Shown: positions 36,187 to 48,865, counted from the stretch's first letter. The stretch is 64,000 nt of DNA from Clitoria ternatea (GCA_037962975.1 CM075675.1:28026501-28090500), one strand, 5' to 3'. Numbers and translations are program-made. Notes: generated from the letters alone by a model not told the origin.

Positions 36187-37034
36187 TGTAACACCCTCAG
36201 TTAGATAAGACAACCCTTCTATAGGATCATCCTATTTAACTAAGAGTGTTAACAGTTTTCATAAAAAGTGAATTTTTTTTAATAAAAAGATGGCAGATCA
36301 GTGGAAGCAAATAGTGAATATATTACATAGTCATTCACAAACTTACAAATAATTGTACTCATAACAGAATGGGGCACGCAGGCACCTTTAAATATTATAC
36401 AGTCATTCGATGTCTGATTATCATAATAAATATTCAATCTATATAAATTCTATCTTTAACGATCGTTCTCAGTGGGTTCAGCATATTGCTGTTCTTCATA
36501 CTCGGGTTCTTGATTTCCTAATTCCTCTGAAAATTGTCAACAGTAAGGGTGAGTATAACCCAAGACCCTGATGGTTAATCCGGTGCAGACATAATCCAGT
36601 TAACATACAATATCACATAAATCATACAATTAGCATATTCACAATTATAACAATCAAGCATGTTGTTATGGAATGCATGAGTTGAATTTATTATGATTTA
36701 TCTTTGGTTAAGTCTCATGATGCATGTGGGCCCAATAAATCATTTCTTCATCTCATTCTTTGGAATATCTTCATTCCATTCTAGAGCGATCAGGGTCCGC
36801 CCAAGTTCCCATAAGGTACAAATGAACTCATTGGTTCTCATCATTGATTTATATATTCTTGGAACTTGGATCCCTACGATCATAGTTACACTCCGTCATT
36901 TAGTCAAAGTACACTAGAATTGCATCGTCTCACCCGGCTATCAGGCGCGACTCTGATGCCATTGGGTTTCCGTTCCAGTTGTACTCTCGAGATCCTCTTG
37001 GGGATCGAACGTGAATGTCCTCTACTGTACCAAG

Positions 37035-38621
37035 TGTATTTTTATGTTGATGTAGGTTTTGATAATGACACAACAAATGGAGAAATATCAAGGATGTTAT
37101 CAAGCATTAATTATGTTTGATGTGGAATCTAAAATGTTTGATATTTAAGCTTGATGAATAATCAAGGACACATGTTCAAGGCATTTATAGAGGTTTTAAA
37201 CAAGTGAAAAATGATCAACAAAATGCCTAAAGATCAAAGGATTGGAGCCATGATTGAACAAATATCAAAAAGGGTGAAACAAAGTGCCAAAATGCATGAA
37301 TCAGGTAGTTGAATCGATTCACACAGCCATGCATAGCCTTATGAATCGATTCATTCGAATGAAATGCTCCAGGAAGTGATTTTTAAATACTTGAATCGAT
37401 TATTTCTATAGTTGAATCGATTCACACGGTTTTAAATGTGCCCAGGAAGCCTTTTTGATCACTTGAATCGATTCATAACCAAAGTGAATCGATTCATACG
37501 TCTGGAAGAGCTAAAATTGCATAAATAACACTAAAAGAATCGATTCTTTTATGAAATGAATTGATTCATTTAGTTCAAATGATTGTTAAACATGCGTTAC
37601 AAGCTGGAATTGCACAGTGGAAAACTCAAGATCGTACTTCATGAATAATGGACCACTAAGCAGACAAAGACAAGCTCCATTACATGATTCATGGATCCAT
37701 TGGAATATTTTAAGTGAAAATTCCATGTTGCTGGAGGCTATAAATAGAGAGGAAATTGAAGAAGCAAAACACACCAAGCATTTGAAGCATTTCCATTTGC
37801 TTTCTTCCTCCTCCATTCTCTTGCTCTTCTACTTACTCTCTTTAATTCTTGATTGGCATATTTCTTGAGATTATTTTTGAGAGTTAATTTGTGGGGAAAT
37901 TATATTTGTGTACTTAACTTGCATATCCTCTCTTTGAGAGTTAATATCTTGTGAAAGCTTTGAATTGTAAATCCACTCTAGTGAGAGAGTTTCCTTGTAC
38001 ACTTAAACATCAAACTTCATACAAATTTTGGGTTGGGTTTCAACCTTGTAATTGTGAGATTGAGAGATTGGGTGGGGTGCCCTTGTACTTGTGAGGATTG
38101 GATTCTTGAGTGTGGGACACTAGGAAGTTGCAATTGCTCAAAGTGTATCTCTAATCTACAATAGTGGAAATCCTCTAAGTGGGTTGCTTAGAGGCGAGAC
38201 GTACACCGGCGTGGTGGAACTCGTATACATCGGTTTGCAAATCTCTCTTCCCTAAACTCTTTTAAATTGTGCACTTTACTAGTTTGCTTAATTTGTTGCT
38301 TCATTAATTGGACTAAGTGCATGATATATTAAGTTGAAAACCTTTTTGAATAGCATTGTTGAACTTGGACTTAAGCAACAATCTTGAATCAATCTTTCTA
38401 AGGTTCCATAAATTGCTTTGTAACTTATTTGACTCACTCTCTTAAACTCTTTAAGTTGTTATTAGTTTGTCTTGTGTATTATTTGCTTTTACTTACAATC
38501 TAGTTTATTATCCTAAATAAACATAGCAACCAAAAGAATCAATTTCAAGAGCATTCCAAAGAAAATTTTTTTAATACTCAATTCACCCCCCTCTTGAGTA
38601 ATTGAGGCCACTTGGTTAACA
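37035..38621 (+). repeat. 5' LTR of the SIRE-like element
   Basis: 1587 bp, starting TGTATTTTTATG and ending GGTTAACA. TATAAATAG at 37739-37747 is the likely promoter. Eight TGAATCGATTCA-type palindromes lie at 37310-37570, upstream of the TATA box. Confidence 0.95.
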
Positions 38622-38623
38622 AG

Positions 38624-38635
38624 TGGTATCAGAGC
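38624..38635 (+). other. Primer binding site of the SIRE-like element
   Basis: TGGTATCAGAGC, an exact tRNA-iMet complement, 2 bp after the LTR. Confidence 0.92.
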
Positions 38636-38677
38636 TTGACTCTTGGTAAATCAAGCTTAACGGCTTCAAGAGAACAA

Positions 38678-40348
38678 ATGGCCTCAACCTCATATAACAT
38701 GTTTCCCGAGGGTGGTGCTACAAACCGACCTCCCGCTTTTAATGGTGAGGGTTATGCTTTTTGGAAAGCAAGAATGAAAATTTTTGTACAATCAATAGAT
38801 TTAAGAGTGTGGAATGCTATTGAAAATGGTCCCTTTATACCTATGCATATTGTGGATAATAAACAAGTTGAAAAGCCTATGGACATTTGGTCTAGTGAAG
38901 AAGAAAAGAAAGTGCAATATGGTTATAAGGCAAAAAATCTTATTACTTCGGCCTTAGGTCCCGATGAATTCTTTAGAGTAATAACATGTGAAACGGCTAA
39001 AGAGATGTGGGATACTTTACAAGTAACCCATGAAGGTACCAATGATGTTAAAGACTCTAAGATTAGTACATTAACTAGTCAATATGAGTGCTTTAGGCTA
39101 AACTCCAATGAATCAATTGTTGATATGCAAAAACGTTTTACACTCATTATAAATCAACTCATTACACTTGGAAAGACTTATACTAATAAAGAGCTTATTC
39201 ACAAAGTCTTGAAAAGTCTTAATAGGGAATGGCAACCATTAGTCACGGCCATCAAACAATCGCCTACTATCAATGAAATGTCTCTTGCTACACTATTTGG
39301 TAAGTTGCAAGAACAAGAACAAGAGCTAAAAGAATTGAAGATGGCGGAAGAAGAAGAGAAAGTCTCCAAAAAGAAAGGACTAGCTCTCAAAGCTACTTCA
39401 ATAGTTGAAGATGAAATCGAGAGTGATCTTGACGAAGATGAAGAGTTAAGCCTATTTGTAAGAAGGTTTGGAAAGCTCATGAAGAACAAACGTTTTCAAA
39501 AGCACTTCAAATCACAAGGTAAGAAATCTATACCTAAAGAAAATTCTACTTCACCAACTTGTTTTGAATGTGGAAAGGAAGGACATTTCAAAGTGGATTG
39601 TCCAAATCTCAAAAAGAAACACAAGGATCAAAAAGGAAAAAGGAGAGCATACATAGCATGGGATGAAAATGAGGTGAGTAGTTCGGACGAATCCGAGAAT
39701 GAAGAAGCAAATTTTTGTCTCATGGCCAATCACCTAGATGAAGAAGATGAGGTAAACTTTCATAACTTAGATAAGGAAGAATTACTTGATGCTCTTGAAC
39801 ATTTGTATGAAAAATTCATAAAAGTTTCTAATAGACTTAAGTTGTCTAGAAAAACTAGTAATACTCTAGAGATGCATCTTATGGAAGTTTGTAAAGAAAA
39901 TGAAGGTTTAAAAGAAGAATTAGCTAATATTCAAGCATGCTCTAGGACCAAACCTTGTGAGTTTGTAAAGAAATGTGATATGCTAGAAACCAAGGTTGTA
40001 GACCTAAATAGGACATTAGAAAAGTTTACTAATGGAAGAGATAATTTGAATATCCTACTTGGGCAACAAAAATGCATGTTTAGTAAAACCGGTTTGGGAT
40101 ATGACCAAGAACATAGCAATCACAAAATGGAAAAACACTATAAAAATTTCTTTGTACCTTCAAGCAAATCCTCCTCACCTTTTATGAAATGCAATCATTG
40201 TGGTTCCAAAGGACATAGTGCTTATAAGTGTAGAGTTAGAAAACTAGGACCAAAGGTGTTAAGAAAGGTGTGGGTTCCCAAAGGAACATTTTCACAAACT
40301 AACCTACAAGGACCCAACATAAAATGGGTACCAAGCTCTCTAACTTGA
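38678..40348 (+). CDS. SIRE-like gag
   Basis: About 556 residues from the ATG at 38678 (MASTSYNMFPEGG); upstream in-frame codons lie in the LTR and primer site, so this ATG is preferred. The N-terminal half is copia-type gag (PPAFNGEGYAFWKARMKIF, then the UBN2-like core). A first zinc knuckle CFECGKEGHFKVDC starts at about residue 295 and a second, CNHCGSKGHSAYKC, near 505, with an acidic, coiled-coil-prone region between. It ends WVPSSLT then TGA at 40346. A second in-frame stop TAG at 40358 separates it from pol, which continues in the same frame. Gag should form the virus-like particle of the element. Confidence 0.9.
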   Translation: MASTSYNMFPEGGATNRPPAFNGEGYAFWKARMKIFVQSIDLRVWNAIENGPFIPMHIVDNKQVEKPMDIWSSEEEKKVQYGYKAKNLITSALGPDEFFRVITCETAKEMWDTLQVTHEGTNDVKDSKISTLTSQYECFRLNSNESIVDMQKRFTLIINQLITLGKTYTNKELIHKVLKSLNREWQPLVTAIKQSPTINEMSLATLFGKLQEQEQELKELKMAEEEEKVSKKKGLALKATSIVEDEIESDLDEDEELSLFVRRFGKLMKNKRFQKHFKSQGKKSIPKENSTSPTCFECGKEGHFKVDCPNLKKKHKDQKGKRRAYIAWDENEVSSSDESENEEANFCLMANHLDEEDEVNFHNLDKEELLDALEHLYEKFIKVSNRLKLSRKTSNTLEMHLMEVCKENEGLKEELANIQACSRTKPCEFVKKCDMLETKVVDLNRTLEKFTNGRDNLNILLGQQKCMFSKTGLGYDQEHSNHKMEKHYKNFFVPSSKSSSPFMKCNHCGSKGHSAYKCRVRKLGPKVLRKVWVPKGTFSQTNLQGPNIKWVPSSLT

Positions 40349-40360
40349 ATTGTTTTGTAG

Positions 40361-43300
40361 GTATGTTTTAAGGCAAGTAACACCCATTGGTACTTGGATA
40401 GTGGGTGTTCTAAACATATGACGGGAGACAAAAGTAAGTTTATATCACTTACTCCACGAAGCAAAGGATTTGTTACTTATGGAGATAACACAAAGGGAAG
40501 AATACTTGGAATCGGAAATGTTGGTAAAAATTCTTCCACCTCCATAAATGATGTATTATATGTTGAAGGACTAAAACATAACTTGCTTAGTATTAGTCAA
40601 TTATGTGACAAGGGCTATAAAATTGTTTTTGAAACAAACGGTTGCATAATTGAAAATAAACTAAACAAGGAGATAAAGTTTGTTGGTCAAAGAGTAGATA
40701 ACATTTACATGATTAATCTAGATTGTCTTGCTTCAAATGATGTACAATGCTTTATAACTAAAGAGGATGAATCATGGCTTTGGCATAGAAGAATCGCTCA
40801 TATTCATGTAGACCATTTAAATAAACTTGTTTCAAAAGATTTAGTTATTGGTTTACCAAAATTGAAATTTGAAAATAAATTTTGTGACGCTTGTCAAAAA
40901 GGAAAACAAGTAAAGGTTTCTTTTCAAGCAAAAAATATTGTTTCAACAACAAGACCTTTACAACTTTTACATATGGATTTATTTGGGCCTTCAAAAATCA
41001 AAAGTTTTGGTGGAAACTATTATGGTCTTGTGATTGTGGATGATTACTCTAGATATACATGGACATTGTTTCTTACTCATAAACATGAAGCATATCAAGC
41101 ATTTAAGAAACTTGCCAAGGTCATCCAAAATGAACAAAATTTAAAAATAGCATCCATTCGAACGGATCATGGGGGAGAATTTGAAAACCAATCTTTTGAA
41201 AAATTTTGCGAAAAGTTTGGCATTGAACATAATTTTTCGGCTCCTAGAACTCCACAACAAAATGGAGTAGTTGAAAGGAAAAATCGATCTTTAGCGGAGC
41301 TTGCAAGAACTATGTTGAATGAAGCTAATATTTCAAAACATTTTTGGGCCGATGCGGTGAACACCGCTTGTCATGTTATGAATCGTTGTTTGATAAGGCC
41401 TATATTAAAGAAAACTCCCTATGAACTTTATAAAGGACGAAAACCAAATATTTCTTACTTTCACATTTTTGGATGCAAATGCTTTGTCTTAAACAATGGA
41501 AAGGAAAATCTTGGCAAATTTGATGCAAAATCTGATGAAGCAATTTTTCTAGGTTATTCATCTACTAGTAAAGCATATAGACTCTTTAACAAACGAACCT
41601 ATACAATTGAAGAGTTCATACATGTTAAATTTGATGAACTTAACCAAAATCCTCCGAGAAAGGAAGTTGATGATCTTGTAGGTACCTTCCAAGAAATGAA
41701 CTTAGAAGACAAAGAAGAAGCCAACAATGAAGGAAGTACAACTCAACTTGATAAACAACAAGATTGGGTAACCTTAAAGGACCATCCCTTAGACAAGATC
41801 ATTGGAGATATAACCAAAGGGGTAAGTACTCGAAATGCCATTAGAAATGCATGCAATCACTTAGCTTTTGTATCTCAAATTGAACCCAAAAACATTGATG
41901 AAGCCATTATTGATGAACATTGGATGTTGGCCATGCAAGAAGAGTTAAACCAATTTGAAAGAAATGAAGTTTGGGAGCTTGTGCCAAGATCCAATGACCA
42001 TCTAATAATAGGCACCAAATGGGTTTTTAGAAACAAACTAGATGAAAATGGAATAATAACTAGAAACAAAGCTAGGCTAGTTGCTAAAGGATATAATCAA
42101 GAAGAAGGAATAGACTATGAAGAAACGTATGCTCCCGTAGCTAGGTTAGAAGCCATTAGATTATTATTAGCTTTTGCTTGTTGTATGGATTTTAAACTTT
42201 ATCAAATGGATGTCAAAAGCGCTTTTTTAAATGGCTATATTCAAGAAGAAGTTTATGTAGATCAACCTCCCGGTTTTGAAAATCATAAATTTCCAAATCA
42301 TGTTTTTAAATTGAGAAAAGCCTTATATGGTTTAAAACAAGCTCCAAGAGCTTGGTATGAAAGACTTAGCAAATTTCTTTTAGAAAATAATTTCGAAAGA
42401 GGAAAGGTTGACACTACACTATTTATAAAGCGTAAAAATCATGACATTCTTTTGGTACAAGTTTATGTTGATGACATAATTTTTGGTTCTACTAATGAAA
42501 GTCTTTGTCAAGAGTTTTCTAAGATTATGCAAGATGAGTTTGAAATGTCCATGATGGGAGAACTCACCTTCTTCCTTGGATTACAAATAACACAAACAAG
42601 TGAAGGAACGTTCATTAGTCAAACAAAGTATTGTAAAGAACTACTCAAAAGGTTTGAAATGGACAAGGCAAACGAAATAGCAACACCCATGAGTACATCT
42701 TGCTATTTAGACAAAGATGAAAAGGGTAAGAACGTTGAAATAACTAAATACCGAGGTATGATTGGTTCGTTACTCTATTTAACTGCTAGTAGACCCGATA
42801 TTATGTTTGCGGTATGTATGTGTGCTAGATATCAAGCATGTCCTAAAGAATCACACTTAACTGCCGTAAAAAGAATCTTGAAATATCTTGTGGGTACTCA
42901 AAATGTTGGTTTGTGGTATCCCAAAGGCGTTGAATGTAATCTTTTAGGATATTCTGATTCCGACTTTGCGGGTTGTAAGCTTGATAGAAAAAGTACTAGT
43001 GGTACATGTCATCTACTTGGTAGTTCCCTTGTTTCTTGGCATAGCAAGAAATAAGCAAGTGTTGCATTGTCAACGGCTGAGGCAGAATATGTGGCAGCCG
43101 GTAGTTGTTGTGCTCAAATTCTTTGGATGAGACAACAACTTCTTGATTTTGGTATTACCTTGGATAAAGTCCCCATTAAATATGATAACACTAGTGCAAT
43201 AAATATTTCTAAGAATCCGGTCATGCATTCTAGGACCAAACACATTGAAATAAGACATCACTTCATTAGAGACCATGTTTTGAAAGGAGATTGTGTACTT

Positions 43301-43408
43301 GAATATGTTGAAACTTCAAAACAATTGGCGGACATCTTTACAAAACCCCTTCTAAAGGAACAATTTATAAATATTAGAAGGGAGTTAGGAATTTTGGAAA
43401 TTTCCTAA
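40361..43408 (+). pseudogene. SIRE-like pol (protease, integrase, RT, RNase H) with a nonsense codon
   Basis: Same frame as gag, resuming after the TAG at 40358. The protease motif WYLDSGCSKHMTG is at the start (about 40388). GAG-pre-integrase WLWHRRIAHI and integrase blocks LLHMDLFGPSK, RTDHGGEFEN and PRTPQQNGVVERKNR follow. RT has QMDVKSAFLNG, YGLKQAPRAWYERL and YVDDIIFGS; RNase H has YSDSDFAGCKLDRKSTSG. A TAA at 43052-43054 interrupts RNase H in WHSKK*ASVALSTAEAEYV, probably from CAA. The rest (43055-43408) is still in frame and includes KHIEIRHHFIRD. The last about 117 RNase H residues are thus lost without readthrough. Confidence 0.93.
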
Positions 43409-44295
43409 TTGGTTTATTTTATCACACTTTCTTACTACTTGAACAAAATTTTGCAAATCTTTAACTTAAAGATTTCAAAATAATATTTTTCATAAAATTT
43501 TCATTTCCTTGAACATAATACCTTACTTTGTGATATACATACATATTTTTGAAGAAAATTTATACTCTCATTTTTCAATAATCAACTTAATGCTCTATAA
43601 ATCTCTTGTCTTATTTTAAGACCTTGTGGAGTCCCCATTTATTTTTTTAAACATATTTTGACACAAAAATAATCTCCTATATACATCATGGATCTCAAAA
43701 ATAAATGGCAAATGACCTTTGATTTTCTTGACTTACTTGTGCAACAAAATCATTGGCAACTTGCAAAATCTAAATCCGTGTATAGATCCCTTAGTAACAT
43801 GATTCTTCAAACTCATGTACAAATAGCTAGATGAATCGATTCCCATGAGACATTATGTGCCTATATGCTATGAATAATTTCATGATGTATGTTGCATTGT
43901 CATCTTACTTTGAATTGTATGCAAGCACCTTTAAGTGGTAATGTTTTTGATGATGTATGCTTATCAAATAAGGTAGTCTTTTTGATGATGCCAAAAGGGG
44001 AGAGAAATACATACATTTCTAGGGGGAGAGAAATTTATAAGGAAGGGGGAGTAGATTTACACTCTAAATGGAATATCTTGTAAAAAGATGAGAGTTGATT
44101 AAGAAGGAGAGAACATATATTAAGGGGGAGAGAACTTTTATTCTTAAACACTCTCTTAAAAATTTGTGCCTTTAATGTCATATATATATGGTATCTAATT
44201 ACATGTGATAGGGGGAGTTATTTTGTATTTGAACTATTATGATACTAACATCCCAAGAGACAAACATTTGTTGTCATCATCAAAAAGGGGGAGAA
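43409..44295 (+). other. SIRE-like 3' untranslated region with repeated GGGGGAG tracts
   Basis: No env-like frame of useful length is visible in this copy. Polypurine tracts with G4-5AG occur at about 43996, 44021, 44046, 44125, 44210 and 44285. The last abuts the 3' LTR and is the likely plus-strand primer; the others are candidate extra primers. Confidence 0.7.
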
Positions 44296-45883
44296 TGTAT
44301 TTTTATGTTGATGTAGGTTTTGATAATGACACAACAAATGGAGAAATATCAAGGATGTTATCAAGCATTAATTATGTTTGATGTGGAATCTAAAATGTTT
44401 GATATTTAAGCTTGATGAATAATCAAGGACACATGTTCAAGGCATTTATAGAGGTTTTAAACAAGTGAAAAATGATCAACAAAATGCCTAAAGATCAAAG
44501 GATTGGAGCCATGATTGAACAAATATCAAAAAGGGTGAAACAAAGTGCCAAAATGCATGAATCAGGTAGTTGAATCGATTCACACAGCCATGCATAGCCT
44601 TATGAATCGATTCATTCGAATGAAATGCTCCAGGAAGTGATTTTTAAATACTTGAATCGATTATTTCTATAGTTGAATCGATTCACACGGTTTTAAATGT
44701 GCCCAGGAAGCCTTTTTGATCACTTGAATCGATTCATAACCAAAGTGAATCGATTCATACGTCTGGAAGAGCTAAAATTGCATAAATAACACTAAAAGAA
44801 TCGATTCTTTTATGAAATGAATTGATTCATTTAGTTCAAATGATTGTTAAACATGCGTTACAAGCTGGAATTGCACAGTGGAAAACTCAAGATCGTACTT
44901 CATGAATAATGGACCACTAAGCAGACAAAGACAAGCTCCATTACATGATTCATGGATCCATTGGAATATTTTAAGTGAAAATTCCATGTTGCTGGAGGCT
45001 ATAAATAGAGAGGAAATTGAAGAAGCAAAACACACCAAGCATTTGAAGCATTTCCATTTGCTTTCTTCCTCCTCCATTCTCTTGCTCTTCTACTTACTCT
45101 CTTTAATTCTTGATTGGCATATTTCTTGAGATTATTTTTGAGAGTTAATTTGTGGGGAAATTATATTTGTGTACTTAACTTGCATATCCTCTCTTTGAGA
45201 GTTAATATCTTGTGAAAGCTTTGAATTGTAAATCCACTCTAGTGAGAGAGTTTCCTTGTACACTTAAACATCAAACTTCATACAAATTTTGGGTTGGGTT
45301 TCAACCTTGTAATTGTGAGATTGAGAGATTGGGTGGGGTGCCCTTGTACTTGTGAGGATTGGATTCTTGAGTGTGGGACACTAGGAAGTTGCAATTGCTC
45401 AAAGTGTATCTCTAATCTACAATAGTGGAAATCCTCTAAGTGGGTTGCTTAGAGGCGAGACGTACACCGGCGTGGTGGAACTCGTATACATCGGTTTGCA
45501 AATCTCTCTTCCCTAAACTCTTTTAAATTGTGCACTTTACTAGTTTGCTTAATTTGTTGCTTCATTAATTGGACTAAGTGCATGATATATTAAGTTGAAA
45601 ACCTTTTTGAATAGCATTGTTGAACTTGGACTTAAGCAACAATCTTGAATCAATCTTTCTAAGGTTCCATAAATTGCTTTGTAACTTATTTGACTCACTC
45701 TCTTAAACTCTTTAAGTTGTTATTAGTTTGTCTTGTGTATTATTTGCTTTTACTTACAATCTAGTTTATTATCCTAAATAAACATAGCAACCAAAAGAAT
45801 CAATTTCAAGAGCATTCCAAAGAAAATTTTTTTAATACTCAATTCACCCCCCCTCTTGAGTAATTGAGGCCACTTGGTTAACA
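44296..45883 (+). repeat. 3' LTR of the SIRE-like element
   Basis: 1588 bp; one more C than the 5' LTR in the CACCCCC run near the end. The palindrome cluster is at 44571-44830. Confidence 0.95.
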
Positions 45884-48825
45884 CCAAGTGTATGCTCTAG
45901 ATTTTCTTCTTTAGAAAATATTTTCATGATGCGGAATGCATTCTTTTTGTCTTTTGATTCTTTGGGTATTTATGTGTTTCCAGTCTCATCATACATATTC
46001 ATAAGCTCTTGAATCTCATCAATTATTTAGACGTGGTAAGTCATTTTATTGTTGTATTTGAGAAAGTATATCAACTATTTACGGGTTGAAATTATACTTT
46101 GTAAAGAGTAAAATAATATATTCCTTATTTAATTACTTATATCTAAAGTAATAATAATAATACTAATTAATAATAGTAAGAATAAAAATAATAATAATAA
46201 TAAGATTCATAATATTGGTAACAATAGTAATAATAATAGAAATAAGAATGATAATAATAAGTGTAATGTCCTAATAATTTAGAAAGAATTAAAAAAGAGT
46301 TTCTAAATAAAAATTCAAGTGAAAAGTATGAAAAACAAGGTTTTTTCGAGTAGGACAAGGGTAATTCCGAGTGGAATAAGCATGATTCCGAGTGGAATCA
46401 TACTGAGAGAGGTTTTCTAAGTGAACTGGTTAAAAATCCGAGTGAAATTGTACTGGCAAGCTGTTTTCCGACTGAAACAGGTCTGATTCCGAGTAAAAAT
46501 GAGTTTGAATCTGAGTAAAAATGATTTTCAGAGTAAAATGGTTTAATTCCGAGTGAAATAGATACTGGAAAGGATTTTCTAAGTGAAATACCTTAAATTC
46601 TGAATGAAAATGAATTTCTGCGTGAGATAAAATATGATTACGAGTGACATCAGTCTGAAAGGAGTTTTCTGAGTAAAAATGTTTGTGAGTCCGAGTGAAA
46701 ATAAGTCTCTGAGTGAAATAAAATAGGATTCCGAGTGGAATTAGTCTGAAAGGAGCTTTCTGAGTGAAAATAAGATAAGTTCCGAGTGAAACATGAGTTT
46801 ACCGAGTGAAATTAGTTGAAAAGAGTTCTGTCTGAAATATATAATGGTTTACCGAATAAAATCGTGTAAAACTGATTGGATTTATATAAAACTGATTGAA
46901 TTTACATAAAACTGATTGAATTTACATAAAACTGATTGAATTTACATAAAACTGATTGAATTTACATAAAACCGAGCTTATTATCATTTATTACATCTCC
47001 TGTTTACAATTCTCTACTGGAATACACATAAACACATATGATACTTAATATTTTCATAATTCAGCATCGAACATATTCACTCAATCATCAAAATTTATCA
47101 TAATCAATACAGATAATCAAACGTATTCATTGAATCATGAATTATACAACCAATTGAACATGTTCATAGTAATAAAAATGTATATAAACATACATAAAAT
47201 CAAAGCATGCTAATCAACAATTCCTGAACCTGTCCTGGAAAGGTGGGGAATAAGATTCCTTAACCCTTTCCTTCACACGGTTTTCCCACAGAGCACCCAA
47301 GAATATACCCCCTTACCTTAATGGAGTTCCTGGACGAGGATAAAATGTTCCCTTCACTGTCCTGCTTCAGATCCGAGTGAGAGGGAAAAGAAAAGAGAGA
47401 AAGAACTTTGTGCGAAGAAGAAGAAATAGAGAGTGTTTTTTGCTAAGTTCTTTTGGGTCTGAAAATTTCAGACTTGCAATGAGTTCTGTGTTGATTTAAT
47501 AATGAGAAAGGAGACAAGTGGGGGACAACTTTTTGTGAGTGGGCTGTTGGTGGACTGTTAGTGGAGATAATGGAAACTTTTGACTTATTTCACTGTCAGC
47601 TTTGCATTAATGGGATTAGTGACATATTAAAATATATAAAGTGATCTGAGTGGAGTTAAAAGGTGTTCGGTGTTGGAGGATTTGAAGAGGTCGGTTATGG
47701 AGTGAGGTCGGTTTTTAGGTGAGGGACGGTGTGGAGTAAAGAAGTAGAGGACGGTATGTGAGGGATTTAATGGACACCGTCTGTGAAAGAGGTCGGTATT
47801 GTGGTGTGGAAAGAAAGGCTGTTGTGTGGCTACGAAGAGGTCGGTTTTGATGAACACCTAGCTCGGAATTCTTCTAAAACCGACTCAACACTTGCTTTCT
47901 CACTCGGTAAAATCAATCAGTGCTGACTCCTATCTTACTTGGCCTTTCACTCGGTATTATATCCCAAATCTGAGTTGTTTCTGATGGTTCTCACTCGGTT
48001 AATTCATCCTAAAACCGTGTCTGCTCGTAGTCAGTCTCACTCGGTAATTTCAAACCAATCCGAGTCATCTCAGTAAGTCTCACTCGGAATTGGCTTATAT
48101 ACTTAAGACACTCAGTAAGGTTCTCATCCACAATTAACCAATCTCCACTCGGAACTAGTCCAGTAGAGTATATCTCACTCGGGAGAGGAGTCATACCCAT
48201 AGACTCACTCGATTTTTACCATTTTTCACTCGGTTTCCAAATCATACACATACGAAACCATTCGGAATCCTTCCCAAATAATTCAACAACACATTCCAGT
48301 CGGTAGGAAGTATCAAATCAACATAAACATAAGTATATATGTACTCTTTCACTCGGAATACTGTAATCAGAGAAGTTCTCTTCGGAAAAAGAAGCATTTG
48401 GCAAGGTATGACTCGGAAACGAGTCATTCTAGGGTGTTTTGACTCGGAATTTCACCTAGAAGTGGTTCTCTTGAACACACTTCACTCAGAATTGCTTCTC
48501 AGGTCAAGACTCCACTCGGTGGTAGCCCTCTCAGTCATGTTTTACTCGGAAAACATGACACTGACTCGGAATTCCATCCTTCACTCAGAATTTATAATTA
48601 TTCACTCGGAATTCCTCTCTGTTACTCGGAACAGAGCCCTTTTCACTCGGAATTTGCATAATTTCATTAATGGTCTATATAAATTCTATTTTTATGCACA
48701 AAAATAACATTTCTGAGATACCACAGACCATCAACAGGGTATATATTGACTTATTCTTACTTACAAACCTTCCATAATTCAAAAATTACAAGGGTAAAAC
48801 TGTTTCTAAAAACAGGGATGTTACA

Positions 48826-48842
48826 TTCTCCTCCCCTTTTAG
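48826..48842 (-). other. Polypurine tract of the chromovirus
   Basis: The minus strand reads AAAAGGGGAGGAGAA directly before the 3' LTR TGTAAC. Confidence 0.85.
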
Positions 48843-48865
48843 GAATTTCATCCCGAAATTCAAAG

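Larger units (their letters stand above)
37035..45883 (+). mobile_element. SIRE-like Ty1/copia retrotransposon nested in the chromovirus LTR
   Basis: 8849 bp, flanked by CCAAG (37030-37034 and 45884-45888). LTRs are 37035-38621 and 44296-45883, differing by eye only in one C of a C-run. TGGTATCAGAGC after the 5' LTR is a tRNA-Met primer site, and AAAAAGGGGGAGAA precedes the 3' LTR. Long gag with two zinc knuckles, copia-order pol and several GGGGGAG tracts in the 3' untranslated region are features of the SIRE/Maximus lineage. Near-identical LTRs mean a recent insertion, yet pol already has a stop in RNase H. Confidence 0.95.
36187..48825 (-). repeat. 3' LTR of the chromovirus, split by the SIRE-like element
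   Basis: The two parts, 36187-37034 and 45889-48825 (after removing one copy of the CCAAG duplication), add up to about 3785 bp. They are highly similar to the 5' LTR. It holds the motif arrays at 46340-46860 and 47870-48660. Confidence 0.92.

Noticed and set aside
37617..37868. An 83-residue frame around the SIRE-like TATA box, duplicated at 44878-45129
   Set aside because: Overlaps promoter and R region of the LTR, and both copies are the same LTR.
43889..44083. A 64-residue frame as a possible SIRE env-like protein
   Set aside because: Far too short, and most of it is translation of the GGGGGAG tracts.
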